Assembly: GCA_040902105.1 (NCBI GenBank) | Contig: JBBDXW010000065.1 | Location: 14,345 to 78,344, forward strand | Direction: 5' to 3' | Source of the DNA: IDS-8 sp040902105 | GTDB taxonomy: Bacteria; Pseudomonadota; Gammaproteobacteria; Steroidobacterales; Woeseiaceae | Length of the DNA: 64,000 nucleotides | Shown here: positions 46,933 to 55,783 of the stretch, in pieces | How the letters are laid out: each line of letters starts with the position of its first letter | Numbering within the stretch: position 1 is the first letter of the stretch | Program-made: the position numbers and the translations under genes | Notes under the pieces: generated by a model | Databases searched by the model: none | Told to the model about the DNA's origin: nothing | Seen by the model: the letters and a program-made list of their open reading frames with translations, nothing else

Positions 46933-48066
46933 TCAGGCCAGGAACGCCGCCACCGCGACACCGACGAAGGTGCCGATCACGTAGCCGAACACGCCGACCA
47001 TGATGGCGGGCGTGACCAGGCTGCGCCAGCCTTGGGAAATGGCGATGGCGGCCGTCACCGCGGGGCCGACCAGCGCTGCGCCCGAGGCGACAACGGCCTC
47101 GGCCAGGTCGACCTTCATCAGCTTCGCCGCGCCGAGCACGATGGCGAGGTGCAATACGATGATGAACATGCCGTAGAAGAAGTAAAGCACGGCCGGCCCG
47201 GCGAACTCGGTGAAGTTAGTGCTGGAGCCGACCATCGCGAAGAACAGGTACATCAGGATCATGCCGACCTCGAACTCGCCCTGGAGCGCTTCCATCGCGC
47301 GCGGGAAGAGGTTGGCGACCACGATGGTCAGGATGGTCACGAACAGAATGTTGTACTGCGACTGGCCGATGGCCTCGCCGATCGCGGCGGAGGCCGTGCA
47401 GATGCCGAAGCTGAGGGCGATGGCGCCGGTCAGGTGCCGGAGGCTGATCCGCGGCCGTTGCGATTCCGGCTCGGCGGGTTTGGACACGTCCTTCCGGTTG
47501 ACGCAGTCGGACAGGGGCAGGAACCGAACAACCCAGCGGATCGACGGCAGTGTGATCAGCATCAGCAGCGCAAGAATGCTGACGAAGCTGCTCGCGCTCA
47601 ACGCGGAGGCGAACTCGGTCTTAGTCATCCCGACGACCTGAGCGACTGCGAGAAAGTTCATCGCGCCCCCGACGTAGCCGGCCGTGTAAGTGCCGGCGAC
47701 CTTGGCGCCCGCCTCGCCCAGGTCCATCAGGAAGAAGCCGATGACCGCGCCAATCACGGTTGCCGCGCTTGCGACCAGGAACGTAATGATCACCTTGCCG
47801 CTCTCGCGGATGATCTTGCGGATATCGGCCTTGAACAACAGCAGCGGAATGGCCAGTGAGACCAGGTAGCCGCCGACGAAGTCGTAGGCTGGCGCCTCGT
47901 ACGGAATAATCCGGAAATGCGACAACACCATACCCGAGACCAGCACCCAGACGACGCCCGACGTCTTGCGGCCGATCGGATGACGGTCGATCCAGAACCC
48001 CAGGTAGGCCAGGCCGAACAGTACGGTGCCGAGGCCAAAAACGTTATCCGCGGATATGACTGGCAC
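46933..48066 (-). CDS. DUF819 family integral membrane protein
   Basis: This 377-residue protein has about ten transmembrane helices and matches DUF819 (YjcL-like) proteins: FGLGTVLFGLAYLGFW, GGYLVSLAIPLLLFKADIRKI, GTYTAGYVGGAMNF and SGAALVGPAVTAAIAI. The family resembles transporters of the CPA/BASS type but has no proven substrate. It lies 86 bases after the ThDP enzyme gene and is probably the last gene of the unit starting near 53105. A role in uptake or efflux of an acid is only an inference. Confidence 0.82.
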   Translation of the reverse strand: MPVISADNVFGLGTVLFGLAYLGFWIDRHPIGRKTSGVVWVLVSGMVLSHFRIIPYEAPAYDFVGGYLVSLAIPLLLFKADIRKIIRESGKVIITFLVASAATVIGAVIGFFLMDLGEAGAKVAGTYTAGYVGGAMNFLAVAQVVGMTKTEFASALSASSFVSILALLMLITLPSIRWVVRFLPLSDCVNRKDVSKPAEPESQRPRISLRHLTGAIALSFGICTASAAIGEAIGQSQYNILFVTILTIVVANLFPRAMEALQGEFEVGMILMYLFFAMVGSSTNFTEFAGPAVLYFFYGMFIIVLHLAIVLGAAKLMKVDLAEAVVASGAALVGPAVTAAIAISQGWRSLVTPAIMVGVFGYVIGTFVGVAVAAFLA

Positions 48067-48152
48067 TGTAGTCTCCTCCGCGTTCCCGTCCCGGTGCCGC
48101 AGGGCACCAGGACCCGGATCGGCCTCCCCGGCGGACTATGGCGTTTCCCGGA

Positions 48153-49796
48153 TCAGGCACACAAGGCCCGTCGATTCTGCTGCATCAGGATGAACGGCCA
48201 CGGCGTCGGCATGCGTTCGGTGACGGTCACTTCGACCAGCGTCGGGCCTTTCTCGTCGAATGCGCGCGGCAGCACGGCCGCGAGCTCTTCCGGACTATGC
48301 ACGCGATATGCGCCGGCGCCGAAACTTTCGGCCAGCTTCACGAAATCCGGATTCGTCAGGTCGGAGGCGATGCGCCGTCCGTCGAACCACTCGTCCTGCT
48401 GTCGCTGGACGTTAGCAAAGGCATTGTCGTTGAAGACTACAGTGACCAGGTTCAGGTCGTAATGCACAGCCGTGGCAAGCTCCTGCACGGTGAACATGAA
48501 GCCGCCGTCGCCGCTGACCTGCACCACCGCTTTGTCGGGATGCGCGGCCGCGACCCCCAGCGCCGTGGCAAAGCCGAAGCCCAGAGTGCCCTGTTGGCAG
48601 GCGGAGACGAAATGCCGCGGCTCGTAGACCGGGAATCCGTACCAGGAAGCGAAGCCGACCTGGGTGACCTCGTCGACGAAGTAGCCGTCGCGCGGCAGCG
48701 CGCCCCGGATCGCGTCGAGGTAAGCCATCTGCGGCGCGAGCCGGGTCCGGAGATCGGCATCGATCTCCTCCTTGAGCGTTTGCAATTCATCGCGTCGCGA
48801 TGCGACCGGTCCGCCCGTTCGCTCGAGCTCCTCGTGCAATGCCGCCAGCACCGTGCGGGCATCGCCGACGATACCGACGTCGGGCTCGACGATGCGCGTC
48901 AGCTCGACGGGGTCGATGTCCACGCGCACGAGTTTCAGATCCGCGTCATGGCCCCACATCGTCAACGGCATTTTGAGCCGCGTGCCGACGGCCAGCACCG
49001 CGTCGGCGTCGCCCCACAGGCGGTGGCCGGCAGGCAGGTTCTGGCTGAGGTAGTGATCACCCGGCACGACGCCTTTGCCCTTGCGCTTGGCGATGACCGG
49101 CGCCTGCAATCGCTCGGCAACGGCGAGGAGCTCGGCGCCGGCGTCGAGGGCGCCACCGCCGATCACGATCATCGGACGCCGGGCGGCGAGCAGGTGGCGG
49201 GCGGCGGCCCGAATCCGGCCTTCGTCCACCGGCGGCGGCTGTCGCGGCTCGGCCCGCCGGGCGGCGTGCACGGGCGCGATGGCCCCCATGACGTCCATGG
49301 GCATCTCGACTTCGACCGGCCGGATCCGGCCGGAGCGCAGCTCGGTGAAGGCGCGCCGCATGACCGCGGGCGTTTCCGACGGATGGTTGATGCGTTCCGC
49401 GGATTTGGTCAGGTGCCGGATCAGCCCGAGCTGGTCGGGAACTTCGTGCAGGTGGCCGTAGCCTGAGTCGATTCCCTTGAGATGCACCTGGCCGGAAATT
49501 GCCAGCACCGGTGAGCCGCAGGCCCAGGCAGTGCAGAGCGCCGCAGTGGTGTTCAGCAACCCCGGTCCGGGCACCACCGCGTAGGCACCGATCTTGCCGG
49601 TCGACTGTGCGTAGCCGAACGCCATGTAGGCGGCGCCCTGCTCGTGACGAGTATGGATCACCCGCGGCGCGCGATCGGCGCGATACAGCGCGTCGAAGAA
49701 ATGGTCCAGCTGCCCGCCCGGCAGCCCGAAGAGGGTCTCGATGCCGTTGGCGACCAGGGCGTCCACCATGGCGTCCGCGCCTGTCATTTCTCGCAT
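48153..49796 (-). CDS. ThDP-dependent enzyme of the acetolactate synthase/decarboxylase superfamily
   Basis: This 547-residue enzyme has three ThDP-enzyme domains: PYR with the catalytic Glu52 (RHEQGAAYM), a central domain (RPMIVIGGGALDAG), and a PP domain with the ThDP-magnesium motif GDGGFMFTVQELATAVHYDL...NDNAF. It resembles the glyoxylate carboligase / acetolactate synthase / benzoylformate decarboxylase group. Without a small ALS regulatory subunit nearby it is probably a catabolic 2-oxo-acid decarboxylase or carboligase. It lies between the TonB receptor and the DUF819 gene. Confidence 0.85.
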   Translation of the reverse strand: MREMTGADAMVDALVANGIETLFGLPGGQLDHFFDALYRADRAPRVIHTRHEQGAAYMAFGYAQSTGKIGAYAVVPGPGLLNTTAALCTAWACGSPVLAISGQVHLKGIDSGYGHLHEVPDQLGLIRHLTKSAERINHPSETPAVMRRAFTELRSGRIRPVEVEMPMDVMGAIAPVHAARRAEPRQPPPVDEGRIRAAARHLLAARRPMIVIGGGALDAGAELLAVAERLQAPVIAKRKGKGVVPGDHYLSQNLPAGHRLWGDADAVLAVGTRLKMPLTMWGHDADLKLVRVDIDPVELTRIVEPDVGIVGDARTVLAALHEELERTGGPVASRRDELQTLKEEIDADLRTRLAPQMAYLDAIRGALPRDGYFVDEVTQVGFASWYGFPVYEPRHFVSACQQGTLGFGFATALGVAAAHPDKAVVQVSGDGGFMFTVQELATAVHYDLNLVTVVFNDNAFANVQRQQDEWFDGRRIASDLTNPDFVKLAESFGAGAYRVHSPEELAAVLPRAFDEKGPTLVEVTVTERMPTPWPFILMQQNRRALCA

Positions 49797-49902
49797 CGGT
49801 CACTCCCGGTCAGGACAAGTCGCTCGGGTGCCTCGCTGCATGAACGCCGTGGACCGGCGCCACCCGGCACGAGCCGGGCGGCTCATGCAGCATCCACCCT
49901 CG

Positions 49903-52491
49903 TCAGAAATTGAAGCTGACGGTGCCTCCCATGACCCGCGGGTGCGGCTTCAGGCGAAAACCGCTGAGACCGAAGTTGTCTCCCGCGCTCGTGTAGTAGT
50001 CCTCGTCGGAGAGATTCTCCACGAACAGGGAAACCGCCCAGCGCTCGTTGAACGTCATCCCGGCCCGTAGATGGAACAGGTTCGCCTCCGGGGTCTTGAA
50101 CGGAAAGCCGTCGGTCCTGTCAGGAATCTGACCGACCACGTTGTCCGGCGTGGCGGGCAGGGTCGGATCCAGCAGCACCAACTGTCCGCTGGTCTGCAAG
50201 TAGGTCACGTCTTCAATGGTCGAGAATTGAGAGTCGCGAAAGATGTATTCGCCCCGGATCCAGGCTTCGTTGGAAGCGAACTCCCAGCGGTATTCCGCCG
50301 TCAGGTTGGCGGAAAGCTCGGGCGACCGCGGCAGCGGCTCCCCCTGGAGGTCGACGGTCAGGTTGCCGCTGAGCCGCGCGGTGTCGTCGCTCTTGATCTC
50401 GGTATCCAGCAGGCCGATGCCGCCGGACAGCGTCAGACGGTCCGTGGCAGCGGCGGCGAACTCCAGCTCCAGCCCGGTGGCCTCGGCGTCTCGCACGTTG
50501 ATGGTCTTGGCGATGTTCGAGGACGCGTCTCCGGGAACCGCGAAGAAGAAGGTCTCGAGCTGCAGGTCGTTCCATTCCAGGTAGAACGCCGAACCGTTCA
50601 GGCGCAGGCGATTGTCGAACCATTCGGACTTGAAGCCCACTTCGTAGTTCCAGAGGGTTTCCTCGTCGAACGTCTCGTTGATCTCCGTTCCGTTAGCCGA
50701 GTTGAAACTCAACGTGAAGCCGCCGGCCTTATATCCCTTTGAAACCGTCGCGTAAAGGCGAGCGTCGTCGGTGACCTGGTAGCCTACCGAGACGCGCGGC
50801 GCGACGTCGTCGAAGGTCTTGCTGTTGGTGGTCGATACCGGCGTGAGGCCGCTCGGATCGTCGGGGTCGGGAATGCGGGGCGTCCGGAACAGGCCGAAGC
50901 CGGTGAACGAACCGAACACGTCGTCCTCGGTGTAGCGCGCCCCGGCGGTCAGATCGAGCCGGTCGCTGACATGCCAGGTGAAATCCGTGAACAACGCGAT
51001 GCTTTCCAGCGTATTCAGCCGTTGACTGCAACCCAGGCACAGCGGCTGCATGCCGTCCGGCGTGAGCGACCACAGGAAGAAGCCGCCGCCAAGGTCGAAC
51101 AACGGCGGCAACGATCCGGTGAGCGCGAAATCGTGCAGGCCTGGGCCGACGAAAGGATGCGTCGGATCGCCGTCGCCGGGAACCGGCGCCAGGTTCGTTC
51201 CGAGGTCGACGCCCGTCGTCACGCCGGTGACGACCCCGAGTCCGCCACCGGGCGCACCCGCCAGCGGCACGCCCTTGATTTCGTCGTCCGCGTACAGGGC
51301 TCCGATGACCCAGTCGTACCCTTCTCGGGTGATTTCGAGGCGCAGCTCGCTGCTCCAGGAGTTCGCTTCGACGGCTTCATACCGGTTCACGATGTCTTCG
51401 GCGATCAGATCGTTGTCGAACACCTTCTCGCGCTCGGTGTCGATCATGCCGGTGATCCACTTCAGGGCTACCTGGTCGCTGAACGAGTGCGTTACGTTCA
51501 GGACGGAGATCGTGGTTTCGAAGTCGTTCCGCTCGCCGATCGCCGTGTGCGCCGTCTTGTTGCGGTTGTTCGGCCAGAATCCGGTGCCGTCGTCCAGCGC
51601 CTCGCTGATCGAGTTCGGATCGTTGGGATTGTTCAGGAAGAACGTGGCGACCGAGTCCGCGTCCCAGACCCCGGACGGGACGGCCTCGTCGAGGCCCTGG
51701 TTCTCCTCGCTGTACATGGCCATGAGATCGACGGTCGTGTCTTCCGTCGCCAGCCAGCGGGCAGCGCCGCGGAACATGCTGTACTCGTGACCGCTGTCGC
51801 CGCCTCCCGGCACGATGTTCTCGACGAGTCCCGAGGAATCCTCGTAATAGGCGACGCCGCGCAGGAAGAAGCTGTCCGTGACGGGCGCGTTTAAGACGAG
51901 GGCGACGTCGTACTGGTCGCCGGCGTCGTCGAAAGTGCGCCCGCCCGCGCGAACCAGGCCTTCGAACTGGTCGGTCGGCTTCTTCGTGGTCAGGTTCAGA
52001 GCGCCGCCGACGGCGTTGCGCCCGAAATAGGTACCCTGCGGACCGCGGAGCACTTCGACGCGCTCCAGATCGAGGAGTTGCGGATTCACGGTCACGTTGG
52101 CGGTGGAAGCAACGCTGAATTCGTCCAGGTAGATGCCGACGGACTGGATGAACGCACTCTCGTCGGTGTTGATGTTGCTGACGCCGCGCATGGAAATGCT
52201 GATCCCGCGGCTGCCCCCATTTTGTCCGTCCTCCGTATAGCTGACGTTCGGCGACAGGTTGAGATACTGCGAGGCTTCGCGGATGTCAGAGCGTTCGAGC
52301 TGGTCGCTGGTGAACGCGGTGACGCTGACTGGAACTTCCTGAAGACTCTGCTCGCGGCGCTGCGCCGTGACGATGATCTCCTCCAGTGCGGCCCCGTCTT
52401 GCTCCTGTGCCGGCACCGGCCGGGAAACCAGGGGTGTCGACAACATCGTGACGAGCGCCGTGGAAATCGTTAGCTTGACTCTGGATTTCAT
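49903..52491 (-). CDS. TonB-dependent receptor of the catabolic cluster
   Basis: This 862-residue receptor starts at ATG 52491, preceded by GGAGGGGAGAA. It has a signal peptide ending VPAQEQ, a TonB-box region LEEIIVTAQRREQ (36-48), plug motifs LLDLERVEVLRGPQGTYFGRNAVGG and a barrel ending in SFNF. It is of the type used by sphingomonad and gammaproteobacterial degraders for aromatic or steroid-like compounds, though the ligand is unknown. A longer frame back to 53301 is not coding. Confidence 0.93.
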   Translation of the reverse strand: MKSRVKLTISTALVTMLSTPLVSRPVPAQEQDGAALEEIIVTAQRREQSLQEVPVSVTAFTSDQLERSDIREASQYLNLSPNVSYTEDGQNGGSRGISISMRGVSNINTDESAFIQSVGIYLDEFSVASTANVTVNPQLLDLERVEVLRGPQGTYFGRNAVGGALNLTTKKPTDQFEGLVRAGGRTFDDAGDQYDVALVLNAPVTDSFFLRGVAYYEDSSGLVENIVPGGGDSGHEYSMFRGAARWLATEDTTVDLMAMYSEENQGLDEAVPSGVWDADSVATFFLNNPNDPNSISEALDDGTGFWPNNRNKTAHTAIGERNDFETTISVLNVTHSFSDQVALKWITGMIDTEREKVFDNDLIAEDIVNRYEAVEANSWSSELRLEITREGYDWVIGALYADDEIKGVPLAGAPGGGLGVVTGVTTGVDLGTNLAPVPGDGDPTHPFVGPGLHDFALTGSLPPLFDLGGGFFLWSLTPDGMQPLCLGCSQRLNTLESIALFTDFTWHVSDRLDLTAGARYTEDDVFGSFTGFGLFRTPRIPDPDDPSGLTPVSTTNSKTFDDVAPRVSVGYQVTDDARLYATVSKGYKAGGFTLSFNSANGTEINETFDEETLWNYEVGFKSEWFDNRLRLNGSAFYLEWNDLQLETFFFAVPGDASSNIAKTINVRDAEATGLELEFAAAATDRLTLSGGIGLLDTEIKSDDTARLSGNLTVDLQGEPLPRSPELSANLTAEYRWEFASNEAWIRGEYIFRDSQFSTIEDVTYLQTSGQLVLLDPTLPATPDNVVGQIPDRTDGFPFKTPEANLFHLRAGMTFNERWAVSLFVENLSDEDYYTSAGDNFGLSGFRLKPHPRVMGGTVSFNF

Positions 52492-52850
52492 TTCTCCCCT
52501 CCGGTCGGCGTGCGGACTGTTGTTGCTATGGATGCCTCGTACTGCCTTGTCGAAAGTATATCCGATTTTGTTCAGGTGTAAACTATCTGTGTGTTTTGAT
52601 CTGCTTGATTTCCGGGGAAATTCAATCAACGCGGGGGCGAGGCGGCGGATCGACGTGGCTTCGTGCAGACCCGGTCCGCCTGCCGGCGTGCCGTTCCGCG
52701 GGTTCGGACCGCAGTCGTCGAGGCCCTGGCTCCGTTTGCCTAACGTATCCGGGCGTCGATTGCCGGACAAACGAAAGTTATTGATCCCAGCCATTAGCCG
52801 CTCGCCGCGAGATGCCTGCGCGCCGGCGCCGGCACGGCACAAGGCGCGCC
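52492..52850. promoter_or_regulatory. Leader of the TonB receptor, gap before the 84-residue gene
   Basis: No gene is seen. GGAGGGGAGA at the edge is the receptor's ribosome-binding site. TGTAAACTAT at 52577-52586 resembles one half of the cluster's candidate operator but has no second half, so it is only a weak lead. Confidence 0.4.
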
Positions 52851-53105
52851 TCACCGCGGCGCGCCCTTCGTGGCCTGGCGTCGGCGCCGGTAGCGGATGA
52901 GGAAGAACGGGAAGAAAAGCAAGTACACCCATACCCGCGGGTTTGACAGGGCTTTGCCGAGTCCTGAGAGGATATCGTCGGGGCTCACGTAGACCTTGCT
53001 CTCCATCGGCTGATCGGGGTGGGAATGAATGATCAGGTGATCTTTCTTGTATTCCACCTTGCCGAAAACGAAGTCGATATCCGCCAGCCTGCTTTTGACT
53101 TTCAT
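52851..53105 (-). CDS. Small membrane protein, unknown family
   Basis: This 84-residue protein has a soluble N-terminal part (FVFGKVEYKKDHLIIHSH, VYVSPDDILSGLGKAL), one C-terminal transmembrane segment (VWVYLLFFPFFLI) and a basic tail (RYRRRRQATKG). It looks real: the frame is well formed and its start lies 28 bases from a perfect 14-bp palindrome. It may be the first gene of the TonB-receptor unit. No function is known to me. Confidence 0.65.
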   Translation of the reverse strand: MKVKSRLADIDFVFGKVEYKKDHLIIHSHPDQPMESKVYVSPDDILSGLGKALSNPRVWVYLLFFPFFLIRYRRRRQATKGAPR

Positions 53106-53133
53106 GGGTCGCGGTCGTTGAATCCAGGCAAAA

Positions 53134-53147
53134 GTTTATATATAAAC
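53134..53147. promoter_or_regulatory. Perfect 14-bp palindrome, candidate operator (site 2)
   Basis: GTTTATATATAAAC is a perfect palindrome in the divergent region between the 84-residue gene and the cyclase remnant. It shares AGTTTATATAT with site 1 at 46687 and AGTTTATA with site 3 at 60911. Its position is right for control of the TonB-receptor unit. Confidence 0.6.
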
Positions 53148-53206
53148 AGAGTATCTCCGAAGCGCCGGGGAGTGTCAAAACAAGGGGCGCACCAAGAGGA
53201 GCCAAC

Positions 53207-53340
53207 ATGGCCGACCTGGACAGGGAGTGGCTGCGCGTTGCCGCGCGTTTACCGTGCGCAGCTCTCATGGTTGCGAGTTGCAGCGCCGCGGCACAGAACA
53301 ACCCCGTCGACGAGCGTTGGTGGCCGTCTGCGTCCGTCGC
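53207..53340 (+). pseudogene. Cyclase-family gene, N-terminal remnant
   Basis: From ATG 53207, with GAGGAG 6 bases upstream, the frame reads a signal peptide-like start (WLRVAARLPCAALMVASCSAAAQ) and then NPVDERWWPS, the typical beginning of exported cyclase-family (kynurenine formamidase-like) proteins. After about 53333 the homology stops and the frame runs into the opposing nitrilase gene, ending at TAG 53384-53386. So only the first 40 or so codons survive. Confidence 0.6.
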
Positions 53341-53343
53341 CGC

Positions 53344-54501
53344 TCAATCCTCGGGCTTGCGCAGCGTGCCGAGGCCGTGTGCATAGGCGACGCGCTCGGC
53401 CAGCTCCTGCGACATCTGCTCGGGGTCAAGGCCGGACGGCGGCGTGAACGTGCCTTGCGCGTAGAGCCGGTCGAGCGCGATCTTGGCGCCCTCGATCTTG
53501 TCGGTCAGAGTACGTGGCGGCTTGCCGCTGGGGAACAGGTTCGGCGGATAGATGGGCTTCTCGTACATCTCGGCGAATATCTCGGTGCGCATGTCGACCC
53601 AGGTATTGTGCGCGATCCGCGAGCGGTGTTCGCGTAGCGCCTCGATGTCGATCGGGCCGGCCAGCACCTGCTCCTCCGGGTAAGGGGCAATGCGGTTGAC
53701 GACGCCGATGTAGTCAATGATGAACGAGTGACCGGGGCAGAAGGCCCTCGGGTAATAGTCGTAGTCCACCGTGCCCCAGTTGGAGCCGAGGATGTAGCAC
53801 ATGTTGTCGTGGGCCCGGGCGCGGCGCGTGAAGGTCCAGAAGTCCCAGGGGTCGCTGACGCCCTCGAACGATTGCAGCGCAGTCGGGTGGCAGATCACCT
53901 CGGCGCCGTTGTAGGCCAGCGCGCGCGAAATCTCCGGCGTCGCGCCGTCGTGGCAGGTCATGGTGCCGAGCTTGCCGATCTCGGTGTCGATGACCGGGAA
54001 GCGGCTCTTGAGGTCCGCGCCGTAGATCGGGCCGTACTCGTCGATCATGTCGTGCGGGCTGGTACCGAGGCCGATGTAAGCGGGCACATGCCACTTGTGG
54101 TACTTGAGCGCGACGTCGCCGTCCGGACCGATAATGAAGGCGCTGTTGAACCAGCGGTCCGGAAACTCGGGCAGCCGTTCCACGACGCCGCCGCCGGCAA
54201 TGTACATGCCGTACTGTTTCGCCTTCTTGCCCAGGACTTCGGTCTCGGGGCCGGGGATGCTGATGGCCTTCTTCATGAACTCCATCAGGCCGTCCTCGCC
54301 CTTGCCCGGCGTCGTAACGCCCTGGAGGAAGTACTCCGGCAGCACGGCCAGCCGGGCCGGCAGCTCCCAGTAGTAGCCCACCCCGAAGTCGATCATATTG
54401 CAGACACGACTGAGATTTTCCATGACGTCGTCGCGGTCGCGCGCGACCTTGACGTGCGGCTGGATCACCAGACCCGTGTAGGTTTTGATTCGGCTCGTCA
54501 T
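53344..54501 (-). CDS. Carbon-nitrogen hydrolase (nitrilase superfamily), copy 2
   Basis: This 385-residue hydrolase has the catalytic triad Glu56 (LPEYFLQG), Lys136 (KYHKWHVP) and Cys183 (MTCHDGATPE). It acts on amide or nitrile C-N bonds, with the substrate pocket close to aliphatic amidases. It is a close paralogue of the gene at 56834-58018 (same lengths and motif spacings). Its start is 22 bases after the stop of a decayed FAD oxidoreductase gene, the same arrangement as in copy 1. It is the last gene of the ManD unit. Confidence 0.9.
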   Translation of the reverse strand: MTSRIKTYTGLVIQPHVKVARDRDDVMENLSRVCNMIDFGVGYYWELPARLAVLPEYFLQGVTTPGKGEDGLMEFMKKAISIPGPETEVLGKKAKQYGMYIAGGGVVERLPEFPDRWFNSAFIIGPDGDVALKYHKWHVPAYIGLGTSPHDMIDEYGPIYGADLKSRFPVIDTEIGKLGTMTCHDGATPEISRALAYNGAEVICHPTALQSFEGVSDPWDFWTFTRRARAHDNMCYILGSNWGTVDYDYYPRAFCPGHSFIIDYIGVVNRIAPYPEEQVLAGPIDIEALREHRSRIAHNTWVDMRTEIFAEMYEKPIYPPNLFPSGKPPRTLTDKIEGAKIALDRLYAQGTFTPPSGLDPEQMSQELAERVAYAHGLGTLRKPED

Positions 54502-54523
54502 AGTCTTTTTCGACCCAACTCAA

Positions 54524-54640
54524 TTACAAATCGCGAAATCGGATTCCAAGATCTTGGAGGATTTCATTCGCGGTCACCATCCCCATCGCGGTAATGCCGC
54601 CGCCCGGATGGCAGGAAGCGCCGGTGATACATCCGCTTCA
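54524..54640 (-). pseudogene. C-terminal remnant of a FAD oxidoreductase paralogous to 58035-59618
   Basis: Reading the minus strand, YRGPLKRMY is followed, after a 2-base deletion near 54626, by TGASCHPGGGITAMG and then ANEILQDLGIRFRDL and TAA at 54524-54526. The intact paralogue ends YRGPLKQLYMTGPSCHPGGG...EILKDLGLRR. So this is the last 40 or so codons of a second copy, frameshifted and truncated. It sits directly upstream of nitrilase copy 2, as the intact FAD gene sits upstream of copy 1. Confidence 0.8.
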
Positions 54641-54745
54641 GCGGTCCCCGATACCCGGAACATCGCCCGGAACGGCGGTTTCCCAGGTGCGATCAAGCCG
54701 CGGATGCGCGGTCCAGGCCGGGGGCTGCGGCCGCCTCGGCCACGG

Positions 54746-55243
54746 TCACTCGGCCAGCAGTTGCTCGATTTTCTCGTCGGGGTAGCTGAGCAGCTTGCCC
54801 ATTGCCCAGGCCAGTTCCGTACGGGCCGCCCCTTCATAGCTTCCATCGGCGACCAGCGCGGCCTTGCGGGCCTTCAGGGCCACGTATTCGTCGAGCGTGT
54901 CGCCACGATAGATGATCAGCACGTCTTTGCCCGAAGTGGCGGAGGCAGGGAATATGTCCGTGATTAGAAAGTCGGGCTCGCGATAGATTTCGACCTCCCA
55001 CTCATGCGCAATCGCGCGGACCTCCTGTTCGAGGCGGTCCATTTCGGCGGCCGGAAGGGCCTGGCTGAGGGCCATTTTCTTCAGCCCGATGTCCACGATC
55101 TCGGCGAACGTGCTGAAGTTGCCGATCGCGTAGGACAGGGGGTCGAGCTTCCAGCTCTCCCCGCCGCTGGTGTCGGCCGCAGCGTCGTCGGTTCTCATAG
55201 CCATCACGGCCACGGCGAGCAGTGTTACCGGACTCAATTTCAT
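54746..55243 (-). CDS. Exported hypothetical protein
   Basis: This 165-residue protein has a signal peptide (VTLLAVAVMAMRTDDAAAD) and a mainly helical mature part with IYREPDFLITDIFPA, KDVLIIYRGDTLDEYVALKA and LLSYPDEKIEQLL. No family assignment is possible, and no catalytic motif is obvious. It lies 54 bases downstream of the DUF6152 gene in the same unit, so it probably works in the periplasm with the cluster's enzymes. Confidence 0.65.
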   Translation of the reverse strand: MKLSPVTLLAVAVMAMRTDDAAADTSGGESWKLDPLSYAIGNFSTFAEIVDIGLKKMALSQALPAAEMDRLEQEVRAIAHEWEVEIYREPDFLITDIFPASATSGKDVLIIYRGDTLDEYVALKARKAALVADGSYEGAARTELAWAMGKLLSYPDEKIEQLLAE

Positions 55244-55297
55244 ATGGCCTCCTCGGGCGTCGTTCGGGTGCAGGCAGCATGGCTGCCTCGATCACGG

Positions 55298-55783
55298 CTA
55301 CTCGGCCTCAGGCGTCTTTTCGGCCTGCTCGAGCTCCCGCCGTTTGTCGATGTCTTCCAGCAGCAGTTCCTTTTCGACGCCGACAGTGTTTCCGCCGCGA
55401 AGCACCGTGCCATCCTGGAGTTCGATCAGTTTCCAGTCCAGCTTGTGGCCGCCGTCGCGCGCGGGATATCCCGAGATCCTGATGAACGTACCGGACTTCA
55501 GCAGGTCCGTGGTCCAGCCACGGCGTTTGAGGACCCCGGCGGCATTGCCCTCGGCGAACCAGTGCTGCACTTCTCCGCCCGCGGGCGTCACGTCGAAATA
55601 GATGCGGGCGTGCGGGTTGATCAGGCGAAACTCGGTGACGACGCCCTCGACCGTGATCATGTCCTCGATCAGGTAATGGGACGCCGGATTGTGGTGCGCG
55701 GATACCGGTGCGGCCGCACACAGTCCCAGGACCAGTGAGGCAAGGATTCGTGTCGGCGTTCTACTTCGGTCCCTGATCATCAA
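55298..55783 (-). CDS. DUF6152 family exported protein
   Basis: This 161-residue protein has a signal peptide (ILASLVLGLCAAAPVSAHH) and a DUF6152-type OB-like domain (HHNPASHYL, VEGVVTEFRLINPHARIYFDV, WFAEGNAAGVLKRRGWT, ISGYPARDG). Such proteins are common next to exported hydrolases and TonB receptors in degraders, with no known activity. It overlaps the preceding gene by 4 bases, indicating coupling. Confidence 0.72.
   Translation of the reverse strand: MMIRDRSRTPTRILASLVLGLCAAAPVSAHHNPASHYLIEDMITVEGVVTEFRLINPHARIYFDVTPAGGEVQHWFAEGNAAGVLKRRGWTTDLLKSGTFIRISGYPARDGGHKLDWKLIELQDGTVLRGGNTVGVEKELLLEDIDKRRELEQAEKTPEAE

Noticed and set aside
52577..52586. A half-site like the cluster operator before the TonB receptor
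   Set aside because: The second half of the dyad is missing and 8 of 10 matches can occur by chance.
49903..53301. A 1,132-residue version of the TonB receptor
   Set aside because: The first 270 residues are low-complexity, cross the 84-residue gene on the same strand in another frame, and lack a signal peptide; ATG 52491 has a strong ribosome-binding site.
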